From: Pelethousia sp034928145
Lineage (GTDB): Bacteria; Bacillota; Clostridia; Christensenellales; CAG-138
NCBI GenBank assembly: GCA_034928145.1
Contig: JAYFPE010000004.1
Location: forward strand, 1-64,000
Direction: 5' to 3'
DNA length: 64,000 nt
A program made the position numbers and the translations under genes. The notes beneath the pieces are model-generated. The model had not been told where the DNA came from, did not search any database, and worked only from the letters and a program-made list of their open reading frames with translations. Below, in pieces: positions 16,347 through 24,499 of the stretch; the stretch's first letter is position 1, and each line of letters begins with the position of its first letter.

Positions 16347-17471
16347 TTAGATCTTTTTAATGTAGCAGCGCCTGCGCTTATGCTGCTCCACGTCGAAATC
16401 CCGCCATTGGGAGCGGACCTTATCGTTCCATTCCAGCATGGGCCCGGTTTCGGCGTATTGGATGCCGTTATTTAGGGCACTTTGCAGCAGCTTATCCATC
16501 ACGATGGCGTTCACGCCCTGGCCTTGGTATTCCGGCCGCACGGCGATGAGGAACATATCCAGCGTGTCGTTATGGCCCATGGCCCACAGCACGCGCAGCG
16601 CGCCCGTGGGAAAGAGGCGGCCCCGCGTAGTTTGGAAAACCTTTTCGAGGCTGGGCGCGCATACGCCAAAGGCCGCCATGCGCTCGTTCTCATCCATCAC
16701 GAAGCAGACGTAATCCATCTTGATCAACGGCAGGAACTTGGCCACATAGCGCTTGATCTGCGCCTCGTCCAGCTCCACCACGCCGTAAAGCTGGGAATAG
16801 GCGACATTCACCAGCTCGAACACCTGCTTTACATAAGGGTAGACCCCCACGTGCGTGCGCACCTTGGCCACGTGGAGCTTGTGGGCGGAGAGCGCCCACT
16901 CGGCGATGCCGTGAATACGGTTAACAATATCCGCATCCTTGGAAAGGAGCAGGCGGTATTCCACCCAATCCGTATCCTTGCTGTAACCCAGGCGCTGCAG
17001 GTGCTCGTTATAATAGGGATGGTTGTAATAGGTGAAGAACAGGCCGCGCCGGTCGAACCCCTCCACCAGCATGCCCTCGCGATCCAAATCGGTAAATCCC
17101 AAGGGGCCGTGGACTTCCTCGCAGCCCTTTTCGCGGGCAAAATCCTCCACGGCTTGGAAGAGGGCGGCGGATACCTCCGCATCGTCGATAAAATCCACCT
17201 GAGTGAAGCGCATACGGCTGACGCCCCATTTTTCATTGGCGCGGTGGCTGAGAATGGCGCCGATGCGGCCCACGATCTCGCCGTCCCGAAGGGCGAGGAA
17301 GCACTTGGCCTCGCAATAGGAAAAGGCTGGATTTTTAACCGGATCCCAATCGTCTAAGTCGTCCCCATAGGTGGCTGGCACGAAATAAGGGTTATCGGCA
17401 TAGAGCTTGTTGGGATAATCCACGAAGCGGCGCAGATCCGCCCGGGTTTCCACCTGTTTGATGGTGACCAT
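16347..17471 (-). CDS. GNAT-fold acyltransferase family protein
   Basis: A 374-residue protein of the long, GNAT-like class. An N-terminal region (1-200) begins VTIKQVETRADLRRFVDYP, and a C-terminal acetyl-CoA binding segment contains IAVRPEYQGQGVNAIVMDKL (motif A, RxxGxG-like QGQGV). The same architecture is widespread in gut anaerobes without a known substrate. ATG 17471 is preceded by AAGGGGGACTTTC. Monocistronic. Confidence 0.72.
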   Translation of the reverse strand: MVTIKQVETRADLRRFVDYPNKLYADNPYFVPATYGDDLDDWDPVKNPAFSYCEAKCFLALRDGEIVGRIGAILSHRANEKWGVSRMRFTQVDFIDDAEVSAALFQAVEDFAREKGCEEVHGPLGFTDLDREGMLVEGFDRRGLFFTYYNHPYYNEHLQRLGYSKDTDWVEYRLLLSKDADIVNRIHGIAEWALSAHKLHVAKVRTHVGVYPYVKQVFELVNVAYSQLYGVVELDEAQIKRYVAKFLPLIKMDYVCFVMDENERMAAFGVCAPSLEKVFQTTRGRLFPTGALRVLWAMGHNDTLDMFLIAVRPEYQGQGVNAIVMDKLLQSALNNGIQYAETGPMLEWNDKVRSQWRDFDVEQHKRRRCYIKKI

Positions 17472-17580
17472 GAAAGTCCCCCTTAAAAAAAGAATAAATG
17501 CAAAAACAAATCTTATATATTATACCAGCATACTATCCAAAAAGCAAAATCCGTGTGAACTTTTTTGTAAAATCTTAAGA

Positions 17581-17610
17581 ACTTGAAAGCGGGCGGCAAC
17601 AGCCGCCCGC
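17581..17610 (-). terminator. Terminator of the hydrogenase gene
   Basis: GCGGGCGGC/GCCGCCCGC stem with a short TTTC tail on the minus strand. Confidence 0.6.
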
Positions 17611-17634
17611 TTGGGAAAATACGTTGGTTTGGAG

Positions 17635-19359
17635 TTAGCGCTCCGTATAGGTGGTGTGCAGCAGCTCGTGGGCTTTGTGGCTGCCGGGCTTTTCAAAATA
17701 CTCGGCGTAGATCTTTTGAATCGCCGGGTTCTGGTGGCTCTTGCGAATGGTCATGGCCTCGTCACAGGCATAGGTGGCGGCAGCGCGGGCCGCCCTGGGG
17801 TCGACCTCATAGCGCAGGCGGGCATCCACATGGGGCTGGCCGCCGCCGGTCACGCAGCCGCCCGGGCAGCCCATGACCTCGATGAAGTGATAGGTGCGCT
17901 CGCCGTTGCGGATGCTGTTGAGCAGTTTGCCCGCGTTGCCCGTGCCGTGGGCGATGGCCACCTTCACATCCATGCCGCCAATGTTGACGGTGGCTTCTTT
18001 GATACCATCCAAACCGCGCACGGCCGTGTATTCGACCTGCTTTATATCCTTGCCCTCCAGCACATCCGCCACGGTGCGCAGGGCCGCCTCCATCACGCCG
18101 CCGGTCACGCCGAAGATGACGGCCGCGCCGGAGGACTCGCCCAGGATATCGTCGAACTTTTCATCGGGCAGGTTGACGTAATCGATGGAGGCCTGGCGCA
18201 ACATGCGCGCAAGCTCGCGGGTGGTGATGTTGGCGTCTACGTCGCGGTAGCCGTCCCGGCCCATTTCCGGCCGTATGATCTCGAATTTCTTGGCCGTGCA
18301 GGGCATCACGGAGACCACGAAGATATCCCTGGGATCCAAGCCGTTTTTCTCTGCAAAGTAGGTTTTGGTCACCGCGCCCTGCATCTGGTTGGGGCTCTTG
18401 CAGCTCGAAAGGTTGGGGATAAAATCCTTGTGGAAATGCTCGCAATATTTGATCCAGCCCGGGCTGCAGGAGGTGATCATGGGCAGCACGCCGCCATTTT
18501 GGATGCGCTCGATCAGCTCGGTGCCCTCCTCCATGATGGTGAGGTCCGCGGCGAAGTCCACGTCGAATACTTTATCCGCGCCCAGGCGGCGCAGGGCCGC
18601 GGCCAATTTGCCCGTGGAGCTGGTGCCGATGGGCATGCCGAACTCTTCGCCGATGGCCACGCGCACGGCTGGCGCGGGCTGGAAAACCACATACTTGCTG
18701 GGGTCGCTCAGCGCGGCCCAAACGGCGGCTGTGGAATCCTGCTCGGATAGCGCGCCGGTGGGGCAGGCGGCGATGCACTGGCCGCAGTTGATGCAGTAGG
18801 TCTCGCCCAGGAACCTGCCAAAGGGCGTGCCTACTTCCGTACGGAAGCCGCGGTTCTGCATGCCGATGGCGTCCACGCCCTGGATGGCATGGCAGGCGGC
18901 CACGCAGCGGCGGCAAAGGATGCATTTATTGTTGTCCCGCACAACGGAGGGAGAGATCTCATCGATGGTGCGGGGGGATTGCTCACCTTCGAAGGGAAGC
19001 TCGGTGATGCCCAGCTCATCGGCCAGGTTTTGCAGCTCGCAGGAGCGGTTGCGCTTGCAGGTGAGGCAGCTGCGGTCATGGTCGGAGAGGATCAACTCCA
19101 GCACGGCCCGGCGGGCGCCCAGCACCTTGGGGGAGTTGGTGATGATCTCCATGCCTTCGGCAACGGGCAGCGCGCAGGAAGCCTGAAGCTTGCCGCTCTT
19201 GGCATCCTCCACCAGGCACATGCGGCAAGCGCCGATCTGGTTAATATCCTTGAGGTTGCAGAGGGTGGGGATTTTGACGCCGGCCAGGATGGCAGCCTCC
19301 AATACGGTGCTGTCCTCTTTTACCTGAAGCTCCCGGCCATCGATCTTGAGTGTTACCAT
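17635..19359 (-). CDS. [FeFe] hydrogenase catalytic subunit (HndD/HydA-like)
   Basis: A 574-residue protein. An N-terminal [2Fe-2S] domain (Cys in PTLCNL and GACRMCLVE) is followed by the His-Cys3 cluster region (DHDRSCLTCKRNRSCELQ), then two [4Fe-4S] motifs (CILCRRCVAAC, CINCGQCIAACP) and the H-cluster domain with TSCSPGW, MPCTAKKFE and EVMGCPGGCVTGGGQP. It reduces protons or oxidises H2. The position normally held by the proton-transfer Cys in the first motif is Ser here. The full set of N-terminal clusters matches subunits of NAD(P)-linked or bifurcating hydrogenases, but no partner subunit genes are adjacent. AAAGGATTTTGAATC precedes ATG 19359. Confidence 0.95.
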   Translation of the reverse strand: MVTLKIDGRELQVKEDSTVLEAAILAGVKIPTLCNLKDINQIGACRMCLVEDAKSGKLQASCALPVAEGMEIITNSPKVLGARRAVLELILSDHDRSCLTCKRNRSCELQNLADELGITELPFEGEQSPRTIDEISPSVVRDNNKCILCRRCVAACHAIQGVDAIGMQNRGFRTEVGTPFGRFLGETYCINCGQCIAACPTGALSEQDSTAAVWAALSDPSKYVVFQPAPAVRVAIGEEFGMPIGTSSTGKLAAALRRLGADKVFDVDFAADLTIMEEGTELIERIQNGGVLPMITSCSPGWIKYCEHFHKDFIPNLSSCKSPNQMQGAVTKTYFAEKNGLDPRDIFVVSVMPCTAKKFEIIRPEMGRDGYRDVDANITTRELARMLRQASIDYVNLPDEKFDDILGESSGAAVIFGVTGGVMEAALRTVADVLEGKDIKQVEYTAVRGLDGIKEATVNIGGMDVKVAIAHGTGNAGKLLNSIRNGERTYHFIEVMGCPGGCVTGGGQPHVDARLRYEVDPRAARAAATYACDEAMTIRKSHQNPAIQKIYAEYFEKPGSHKAHELLHTTYTER

Positions 19360-19455
19360 GATTCAAAATCCTTTCTTGGTTTATGGGTTCCGGCGCAAAG
19401 CGCCGGTCGGCTGCTGGAATACGATATAGAAATGTATATACCTATACACGTTAAA

Positions 19456-19484
19456 AGATTATCACACCAAACGGTCTTTGTCAA
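19456..19484 (-). promoter_or_regulatory. Promoter of the hydrogenase gene
   Basis: On the minus strand TTGACA (19479-19484), 17 bp, TAATCT (19456-19461). A CCGGCGC/GCGCCGG stem (about 19389-19405) lies in the leader just before the ribosome site. Confidence 0.75.
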
Positions 19485-19551
19485 ACGAAACCAAGCGGCG
19501 GGGCGGTCCTTTTTCTGTTCGCCGGGGTAGGGATACAGCCGCCATTTAGAG

Positions 19552-19633
19552 CAGAAAAGGGCTCCGGTTTTGCCGGAGCCCTTTGATTGTGTTGTGTGCT
19601 TGAAAGGGAATCACGCACCACACTCTCGCTTGC
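19552..19633 (-). ncRNA. Candidate small RNA
   Basis: A perfect 12-bp terminator stem AAAGGGCTCCGG/CCGGAGCCCTTT (19556-19584) ends in TTTTCTG on the minus strand. About 80 bases upstream lies a TATACT -10 (19640-19645) with a weak -35. Between them is an imperfect GTGTGG..CACAAC stem. No ORF fits, and the hydrogenase promoter lies further downstream, so this could be an independent transcript. The rest of the 19360-19844 spacer holds only flanking promoters. Confidence 0.35.
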
Positions 19634-19783
19634 ATATTCAGTATACCCCAAGCGGCTGCGCATTACATCACAAAACTATTACAAAAGCTCAAAATTTCGA
19701 TTATTTTTTAATGATTTTTCTATGAAAGTCTGTTAAAACGCCTTGCGAAGCGGTGAATGCGCCTTTACGGGGCTGCGCAAGGG

Positions 19784-19812
19784 TGGAAATTCCCGCGCGC
19801 CTGCGGTACAAT
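19784..19812 (+). promoter_or_regulatory. Promoter of the 19845 acetyltransferase gene
   Basis: TGGAAA (19784-19789), 17 bp, TACAAT (19807-19812). Confidence 0.5.
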
Positions 19813-19844
19813 AGCGCCAAGCGGAAAGAATAAGGGGGCGTTAT

Positions 19845-20342
19845 ATGCGGATCAGGCTGATGCATGCGTGGGACGACCGGCTGGCGATCAGCCGTGTTTA
19901 TGAGGAAAGCTGGAAAAGCGCTTACCAAGGCATCGTGCCGCAGGCATACCTGGATGCGATACCCGAGGGCCGCTGGGCAGGGACGCTCGATGACCCCGAC
20001 TGGCATACGCTGGTTATGCTGGAGGGCGAAAGGATCATCGGCACCTCGGCCTATTGCGCCTCAAGATTTAAAGATATGCCTGGTTATGGCGAGATCGTCT
20101 CCATCTACCTTTTGCCCGAATACGTCGGCAGGGGTTACGGCCGGCCTTTGCTCAAGGCCGGTATGGACGGCCTGCGGCATTTGGGCTATGCGGATATTTT
20201 CCTCTGGGTGCTGGAGGAGAACGCCCGGGCGCGGCGCTTTTATGAGCGCTGCGGCTTTGCCGCAGATGGCGGACGGCTATGTGTCGATCTTGGCGGCGCG
20301 CAACTGCAAGAGGTTCGCTACACCCGCCGTTTAGAGCCGTGA
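19845..20342 (+). CDS. GNAT family N-acetyltransferase
   Basis: A 165-residue single GNAT domain. Motif A is IVSIYLLPEYVGRGYGRPLLKAG, cut here as YVGRGYGRPLL for the CoA loop, and motif B is VLEENARARRFYERCGF. It resembles RimI/PhnO-like or small-molecule acetyltransferases; substrate unknown. AAGGGGG about 10 bases before the ATG. Confidence 0.88.
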   Translation: MRIRLMHAWDDRLAISRVYEESWKSAYQGIVPQAYLDAIPEGRWAGTLDDPDWHTLVMLEGERIIGTSAYCASRFKDMPGYGEIVSIYLLPEYVGRGYGRPLLKAGMDGLRHLGYADIFLWVLEENARARRFYERCGFAADGGRLCVDLGGAQLQEVRYTRRLEP

Positions 20343-20381
20343 TCGCGGGGCGGGCAATGTTTTAAAAAAAGAGCGTATTTT

Positions 20382-20468
20382 ATGGATATCAGCGTGGCGG
20401 TCGAAAAGATCGCCGGTTTCTACGAGGGCAATCTGAACGATATTAACCACATCCTAGGCAAAGGGTAA
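20382..20468 (+). pseudogene. Remnant of an HD-domain protein (N-terminal 28 residues)
   Basis: ATG 20382 opens 28 codons ending at TAA 20466. The stretch IAGFYEGNLNDINHIL resembles the N-terminus of small Firmicutes HD-domain phosphohydrolases (FYxGNLxDINHFL). The rest of the domain, including HD residues, is absent, and the next gene starts 6 bases later. A deletion remnant is the simplest explanation; a real micropeptide cannot be excluded. Confidence 0.45.
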
Positions 20469-20474
20469 AACGGT

Positions 20475-21173
20475 ATGCAAAGAAGTGAGCTTCAGATCGG
20501 CAATACCCCTGCGCTGCGCTGGGGCGAGGCGGCCGACAAAATCTACCTGTTCGTGCACGGCAAGGGCGGCAATAAAGAAGAGGCCGCGCGCTTTGCGGCC
20601 ATAGCCTGCGCCAAGGGCTGGCAGGTGTTGAGCATAGACCTGCCGGGGCATGGGGAATCCGGCTATGCGGCGGATGAATTTGTCCCCTGGCATGTGACGC
20701 CGGAATTGCATACGGTCATGGCTTACCTAAAGCCGCAATGGCGGCGGATCGGCCTTTGGGCGAACAGCATCGGCGCCTGGTTCAGCATGCTGGCTTATGC
20801 GGACATAACCTTTGAGAAATGCCTGTTTATTTCCCCGATCCTCGATATGGAGCGCTTGGTCGAAAATATGATGCAATGGGCCGGCGTAACGGAAGAAAGG
20901 CTGCAAAAGGAGCAGGAAATCAAAACAGGCTTCGGCGAAACGCTGTCGTGGCAATATCTGCTGTATACAAGAGAGCATCCCATTATAAAATGGAATTCGC
21001 CTACAGAAATTTTATATGCCGGGCAGGATAACCTGACGGAGCGGCCCGTGGCGGAGGCCTTCCGCGCCCGCTTCCATGCCGGCCTGACCGTGATGGAGGA
21101 TGGCGAGCATTGGTTCCATATGCCGGCGCAGCTGGCCGTGCTGGATCGATGGGCGCAAAACCACGCCGAATAG
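20475..21173 (+). CDS. Alpha/beta hydrolase
   Basis: A 232-residue single-domain hydrolase. The oxyanion strand is LFVHGKGGNKEE, the nucleophile elbow is WANSIGAW (Ser in ANSIG rather than GxSxG), the acid is probably in AGQDNLT and the base His in GEHWFH. The fold suggests an esterase, lipase or thioesterase, with no substrate evidence. No strong ribosome site is seen before ATG 20475; coupling to the 28-codon ORF ending 7 bases upstream is possible. Confidence 0.85.
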   Translation: MQRSELQIGNTPALRWGEAADKIYLFVHGKGGNKEEAARFAAIACAKGWQVLSIDLPGHGESGYAADEFVPWHVTPELHTVMAYLKPQWRRIGLWANSIGAWFSMLAYADITFEKCLFISPILDMERLVENMMQWAGVTEERLQKEQEIKTGFGETLSWQYLLYTREHPIIKWNSPTEILYAGQDNLTERPVAEAFRARFHAGLTVMEDGEHWFHMPAQLAVLDRWAQNHAE

Positions 21174-21190
21174 CCGCTGCTTTGTAAAGC

Positions 21191-21226
21191 GGGCGGTATC
21201 CTTATTCAGGATGCCGCCTGTTTATA
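21191..21226 (+). terminator. Terminator of the hydrolase gene
   Basis: GGCGGTATCC/GGATGCCGCC stem followed by TGTTTATATA. Confidence 0.65.
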
Positions 21227-21255
21227 TATACAGGCCCGGGCGGCCTCGGCGCTTG

Positions 21256-21285
21256 TTGACAAAAAAGGGCCGGGATTGCTATAGT
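21256..21285 (+). promoter_or_regulatory. Promoter of the 21332-azlCD unit
   Basis: TTGACA (21256-21261), 18 bp, TATAGT (21280-21285). Confidence 0.75.
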
Positions 21286-21331
21286 GAAGAGAAATCCGCT
21301 GGCCTGAGCGAACCGGGAGGAGATTGGATAT

Positions 21332-21760
21332 ATGGAACAATCCGTGCTGACGAACGCGCTCCGCATCCTGCTTTTCTGCCTCGTGCTTTGGAGCCTGATC
21401 TTTTTTCTGATGAGCAAGCTGCGCGTGCCGGATAGGTTTCTCGACGGCCTGCCTATTGAGGGGCGCAACATTATCGTGATCGGCCTGATCCTCTGCGTGG
21501 TGTGCATCCAACTGGCTTTTAACGGCCATTGGCGCGCAGCCTTTGACGGGCGCTGGTGGACCTACCGCATGGATTGGTATATCCTGTTTTTCACCACGCT
21601 CAAATTGTTTGACAGCATGCGCATCCGCACCAAGGCCAGCAAGGCCGCGGCGTCGCAGGCGGCCGCGGAGCGGGAAGAACGCCGCCGGCAGCGCAAAAAA
21701 GCGGGGCCTACCCCCAAGCGGCAGCAAACCGGCGAAAGCAGCCGGCGTTCCCGGGGTTAG
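21332..21760 (+). CDS. Small membrane protein, unknown
   Basis: The 142-residue protein has three hydrophobic segments (about 9-27, 47-65 and 80-92) and a highly basic, Ala/Arg/Lys-rich cytoplasmic tail (about 98-142). I do not recognise a family. GGGAGGAG lies about 10 bases before the ATG. azlC follows 30 bases downstream and shares its promoter, so it may be part of a branched-chain amino acid export unit, but that rests only on position. Confidence 0.65.
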   Translation: MEQSVLTNALRILLFCLVLWSLIFFLMSKLRVPDRFLDGLPIEGRNIIVIGLILCVVCIQLAFNGHWRAAFDGRWWTYRMDWYILFFTTLKLFDSMRIRTKASKAAASQAAAEREERRRQRKKAGPTPKRQQTGESSRRSRG

Positions 21761-21790
21761 CCGAAAAACTTATTTAAGGAGAGAAAGACC

Positions 21791-22510
21791 TTGCACAACG
21801 CCCGCCTGCGCGCGTTCCGCTTCGTATGCAAGCGGTCTGTGCCCATCCTGTTCGAATATATTTTTCTTGGCATCGCCTTTGGCATTTTGATGAACCAGGC
21901 AGGGTATGCGCCCATCTGGGCCATGCTTTCCGCCGCGTTCATTTACGCCGGGGCCATGCAGATCGTGATGGTGCCCCTTTTGAGCGGCGGCGCGCCCCTT
22001 TGGACGATTGCCGCCATGACGCTCTTTATCAACGCGCGGCACATATTTTACGGCATCGGCTTTGTGGAGCGCTTCAAGCGCATGGGGCCTCTCAAGTATG
22101 CCTATATGGCCCTTACCGTAACGGATGAGACCTATTCCCTGCTCATCTCCCCACAATACCCGGCGGATGTGGAGCCTATGCTGGGGGATTTTTACACCAA
22201 TCTCCTGGCCCATTGCACCTGGATCTTGGGTTGCACGCTGGGCGCCGTCGCGGGCCAGGTGCTGCCCGTAGACCTGACCGGCATCGATTTTTGCGCCACG
22301 GCTTTCTTTATCACCGTGGTGGTGAGCCAATGGCGGCAGTTCCCCTCGCGCATCCCGGCCCTGGCGGGCCTGGTCAGCGCGGCTGTCTTCCTCGTGCTTC
22401 TGGGGCCGGCTCGTTTCATCATCCCGGCCCTGGCCGTGAGCATGGCCGCGTTGATGATGCTCAGGGACCGGGTGGAGCTGCAAATGCGGGGAGGGCAGGC
22501 CCATGAATAA
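21791..22510 (+). CDS. azlC: AzlC family branched-chain amino acid exporter subunit
   Basis: A 239-residue membrane protein matching AzlC: PILFEYIFLGIAFG, FIYAGAMQ and a central FINARHIFYG segment, with about eight helices. AzlC with AzlD exports branched-chain amino acids and gives azaleucine resistance in Bacillus. The start is TTG 21791, with AAGGAGAG 7-8 bases upstream. It overlaps azlD by 8 bases. Confidence 0.92.
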   Translation: MHNARLRAFRFVCKRSVPILFEYIFLGIAFGILMNQAGYAPIWAMLSAAFIYAGAMQIVMVPLLSGGAPLWTIAAMTLFINARHIFYGIGFVERFKRMGPLKYAYMALTVTDETYSLLISPQYPADVEPMLGDFYTNLLAHCTWILGCTLGAVAGQVLPVDLTGIDFCATAFFITVVVSQWRQFPSRIPALAGLVSAAVFLVLLGPARFIIPALAVSMAALMMLRDRVELQMRGGQAHE

Positions 22511-22832
22511 CGCGTTGGATACAGCCCTGGTGGTGGCCGTGGTGGCGCTGATTACCGCCTTTACCCGCGCCCTGCCATACCTGCTCTTTGGCGGCAGGCA
22601 GAACCTGCCCGCCATGGTGCGTTATTTGGGCGCGGCGCTGCCCGCCTCGATCATGGTAATCCTGGTGGTCTATTGTTTGCGCAATATCCAGCCCGCGGCC
22701 TATCCGCACGGCCTGCCGGAAATCATCGCCTCGGCGCTGGTTGTGGGTCTGCAGCTATGGAAGAAGAACGCCTTGTTCAGCATCGGCGCGGGCACGGTCT
22801 GCTACATGTTGCTGTTACGGCTGATGGCCTAG
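22503..22832 (+). CDS. azlD: AzlD family exporter subunit
   Basis: A 109-residue protein with about four helices, containing TAFTRALPYLLFGG and a LGAALPASIMVILVVYCL helix as in AzlD. It forms the second subunit of the AzlCD exporter. The ATG lies inside the end of azlC, so translation is coupled. Confidence 0.9.
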   Translation: MNNALDTALVVAVVALITAFTRALPYLLFGGRQNLPAMVRYLGAALPASIMVILVVYCLRNIQPAAYPHGLPEIIASALVVGLQLWKKNALFSIGAGTVCYMLLLRLMA

Positions 22833-22850
22833 CTTTGCCCACCGTTTTTG

Positions 22851-23095
22851 CTTGTCAAAAAAGTGGCCGCGGCCACTTTTATGAGGATGCGCGCTTTGCC
22901 TAAAGCGCTGCGCGTTTCCGGGCGGCAAAGCGTGAAAAGCAAGAAAGCCTGCGGCTTTCATCCGTTTCGGCGTACAGAAGGTGAATTGCCGCAAAGCGGC
23001 AAGAGAGGCCCCCCTGGGGGGTGCCGCCGAAGCCGCAATAGAAGGCAGGGGCTGCGGCTCCTTGACAACCCCGGGTTTTTGACACTCTGAAGCGG
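22851..23095 (+). repeat. Dispersed intergenic repeat, copy A
   Basis: Starts CTTGTCAAAAAAGTGGC and ends near CCCCGGGTTTTTGACACTC. An inverted, diverged copy lies at about 60536-60735. Shared blocks include CGCGTTTCCGGGCGGCAAAG, AGCCTGCGGCTTTC/AGCTTACGGCTTTC, CCGTTTCGGCGTA and TTGACAAYCCCGGGTTTTT. Copy A has an extra ~45 bp carrying two small stems. Both copies can be read on one strand as a short peptide ending ARFAARKRAA, but start and length differ and I do not call a gene. Confidence 0.75.
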
Positions 23096-23099
23096 GATG

Positions 23100-23132
23100 C
23101 GGTTGACAACCGCGCCCGCTTTTTGCTACTAT
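23100..23132 (+). promoter_or_regulatory. Promoter of the ABC ATPase gene, inside a palindrome
   Basis: TTGACA (23103-23108), 18 bp, TACTAT (23127-23132). The -35 sits in the perfect palindrome GCGGTTG-A-CAACCGC, a possible operator. Confidence 0.65.
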
Positions 23133-23377
23133 ATATATGGACTTTTCTCGCGCGGTTCGCGCAAAAACCGGGTTTTTAAGTTTGGGCCCTGCGCCCAAAT
23201 CAAAACACGGTCGGCCCGCACTCCACTTTCTGTGGGACGATACGCATAAAAAGGAGGCATCATCTATCCGCAAGGCTTGCGGTGCGGCAGTGTGGAGACC
23301 TGCCGTAAGGCTCATACGGCCAGCTCCGTATGGGCGAGGCAGCGCGGGCGGAGGCCCCGCGGCCAGAGCCGGCGAAC
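23133..23377 (+). promoter_or_regulatory. Long structured leader with displaced ribosome site
   Basis: About 240 bases separate the promoter from ATG 23378. A strong AAGGAGG (23251-23257) followed by CATCATCT lies about 120 bases before the ATG; no in-frame start follows it (the frame hits TAA at 23306). Between it and the gene are strong stems, including CATACGG/CCGTATG within CTGCC..GGCAG (about 23302-23345) and a GC-rich stem after it. No ribosome site adjoins the ATG. This looks like an insertion between ribosome site and start, or a regulated leader. Confidence 0.55.
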
Positions 23378-24499
23378 ATGGCAAACGTAACGCTCAAAAA
23401 CATCACCAAGGTCTACGACAACAAGGTCACGGCAGTCCACGATTTTAACCTTGAGATCGCGGATAATGAGTTCATTGTGCTGGTGGGCCCTTCGGGCTGC
23501 GGCAAATCCACCACCCTGCGCATGGTGGCGGGCCTGGAGGAGATTACCTCGGGCGAACTCTACATCGGCGACAAGCTGGTCAATGACGTGCCCCCCAAAG
23601 ACAGGGACATCGCCATGGTCTTCCAGAACTACGCCCTTTACCCCCACATGACGGTCTATGAAAACATGGCCTTTGCCCTTACCCTGCGCAAGGAGCCTAA
23701 GGATGTGATCGACCGCAAGGTACGGGAGGCGGCGGAGATTTTGGACATCACCGATTACCTCAAGCGCAAGCCCAAGGCCCTCTCGGGCGGCCAGCGCCAG
23801 CGCGTAGCCATCGGCCGCGCCATCGTGCGGGATCCGCAGGTGTTTTTGATGGATGAGCCCCTTTCCAATTTGGACGCCAAGCTGCGCAACCAGATGCGCG
23901 CTGAGATCATCAAGCTGCGCCAGCGCATCGATACCACCTTCATCTACGTGACCCATGACCAGACCGAGGCCATGACGCTGGGCGATCGCGTCGTCATCAT
24001 GAAGGATGGCTTTATCCAGCAGATCGGCACCCCGCAGGAGGCTTTCGACCACCCCGCAAACCTTTTCGTTGCGGGCTTTATCGGCACCCCGCAGATGAAC
24101 TTCTTCGACGCCGAGCTGATACGCAGCGGGGATGATTATTACGTACGCCTGGGCGGCGCGGATTTCGCCATCTCCGAAGAGAAGCAGGCCGTGCTGCGTG
24201 AAAAGAACGTAGCGCCCCAGACCGTGACCATGGGCGTGCGGCCCGAGCACATCATGCTCTGCGCCGCTTCCGCACCGGAGAGCCACATCAGGGCCGAGGT
24301 GGATGTTTCCGAAATGATGGGCAGCTCCATCCACCTGCACGTGCGTGCGCTGGAGCAGGATGTGGTGATCGTGCTAGCCACGGTAGACCTGCCCGCCGAG
24401 CACCGCGGCGGCTTCCGCCTGCACGACGAGGTCAACTTTACCTTTGGCGGCAATGTGGTGCACCTTTTCAGCAAGGAAACGGAGCAGTCGCTGCTTTAA
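23378..24499 (+). CDS. Sugar-type ABC transporter ATPase (MsmK/UgpC family)
   Basis: The 373-residue ATPase has Walker A GPSGCGKST, the Q-loop in VFQNYALYPHM, signature LSGGQRQRVA, Walker B VFLMDEP and switch His in VTHDQTEA; a TOBE/OB regulatory domain fills about 240-373. The family energises several carbohydrate importers, often from an unlinked locus, which fits the absence of permease or binding-protein genes here. I keep ATG 23378 (MANVTLKNI), where homology begins; an upstream in-frame ATG at 23330 would add 16 atypical residues. Confidence 0.9.
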   Translation: MANVTLKNITKVYDNKVTAVHDFNLEIADNEFIVLVGPSGCGKSTTLRMVAGLEEITSGELYIGDKLVNDVPPKDRDIAMVFQNYALYPHMTVYENMAFALTLRKEPKDVIDRKVREAAEILDITDYLKRKPKALSGGQRQRVAIGRAIVRDPQVFLMDEPLSNLDAKLRNQMRAEIIKLRQRIDTTFIYVTHDQTEAMTLGDRVVIMKDGFIQQIGTPQEAFDHPANLFVAGFIGTPQMNFFDAELIRSGDDYYVRLGGADFAISEEKQAVLREKNVAPQTVTMGVRPEHIMLCAASAPESHIRAEVDVSEMMGSSIHLHVRALEQDVVIVLATVDLPAEHRGGFRLHDEVNFTFGGNVVHLFSKETEQSLL

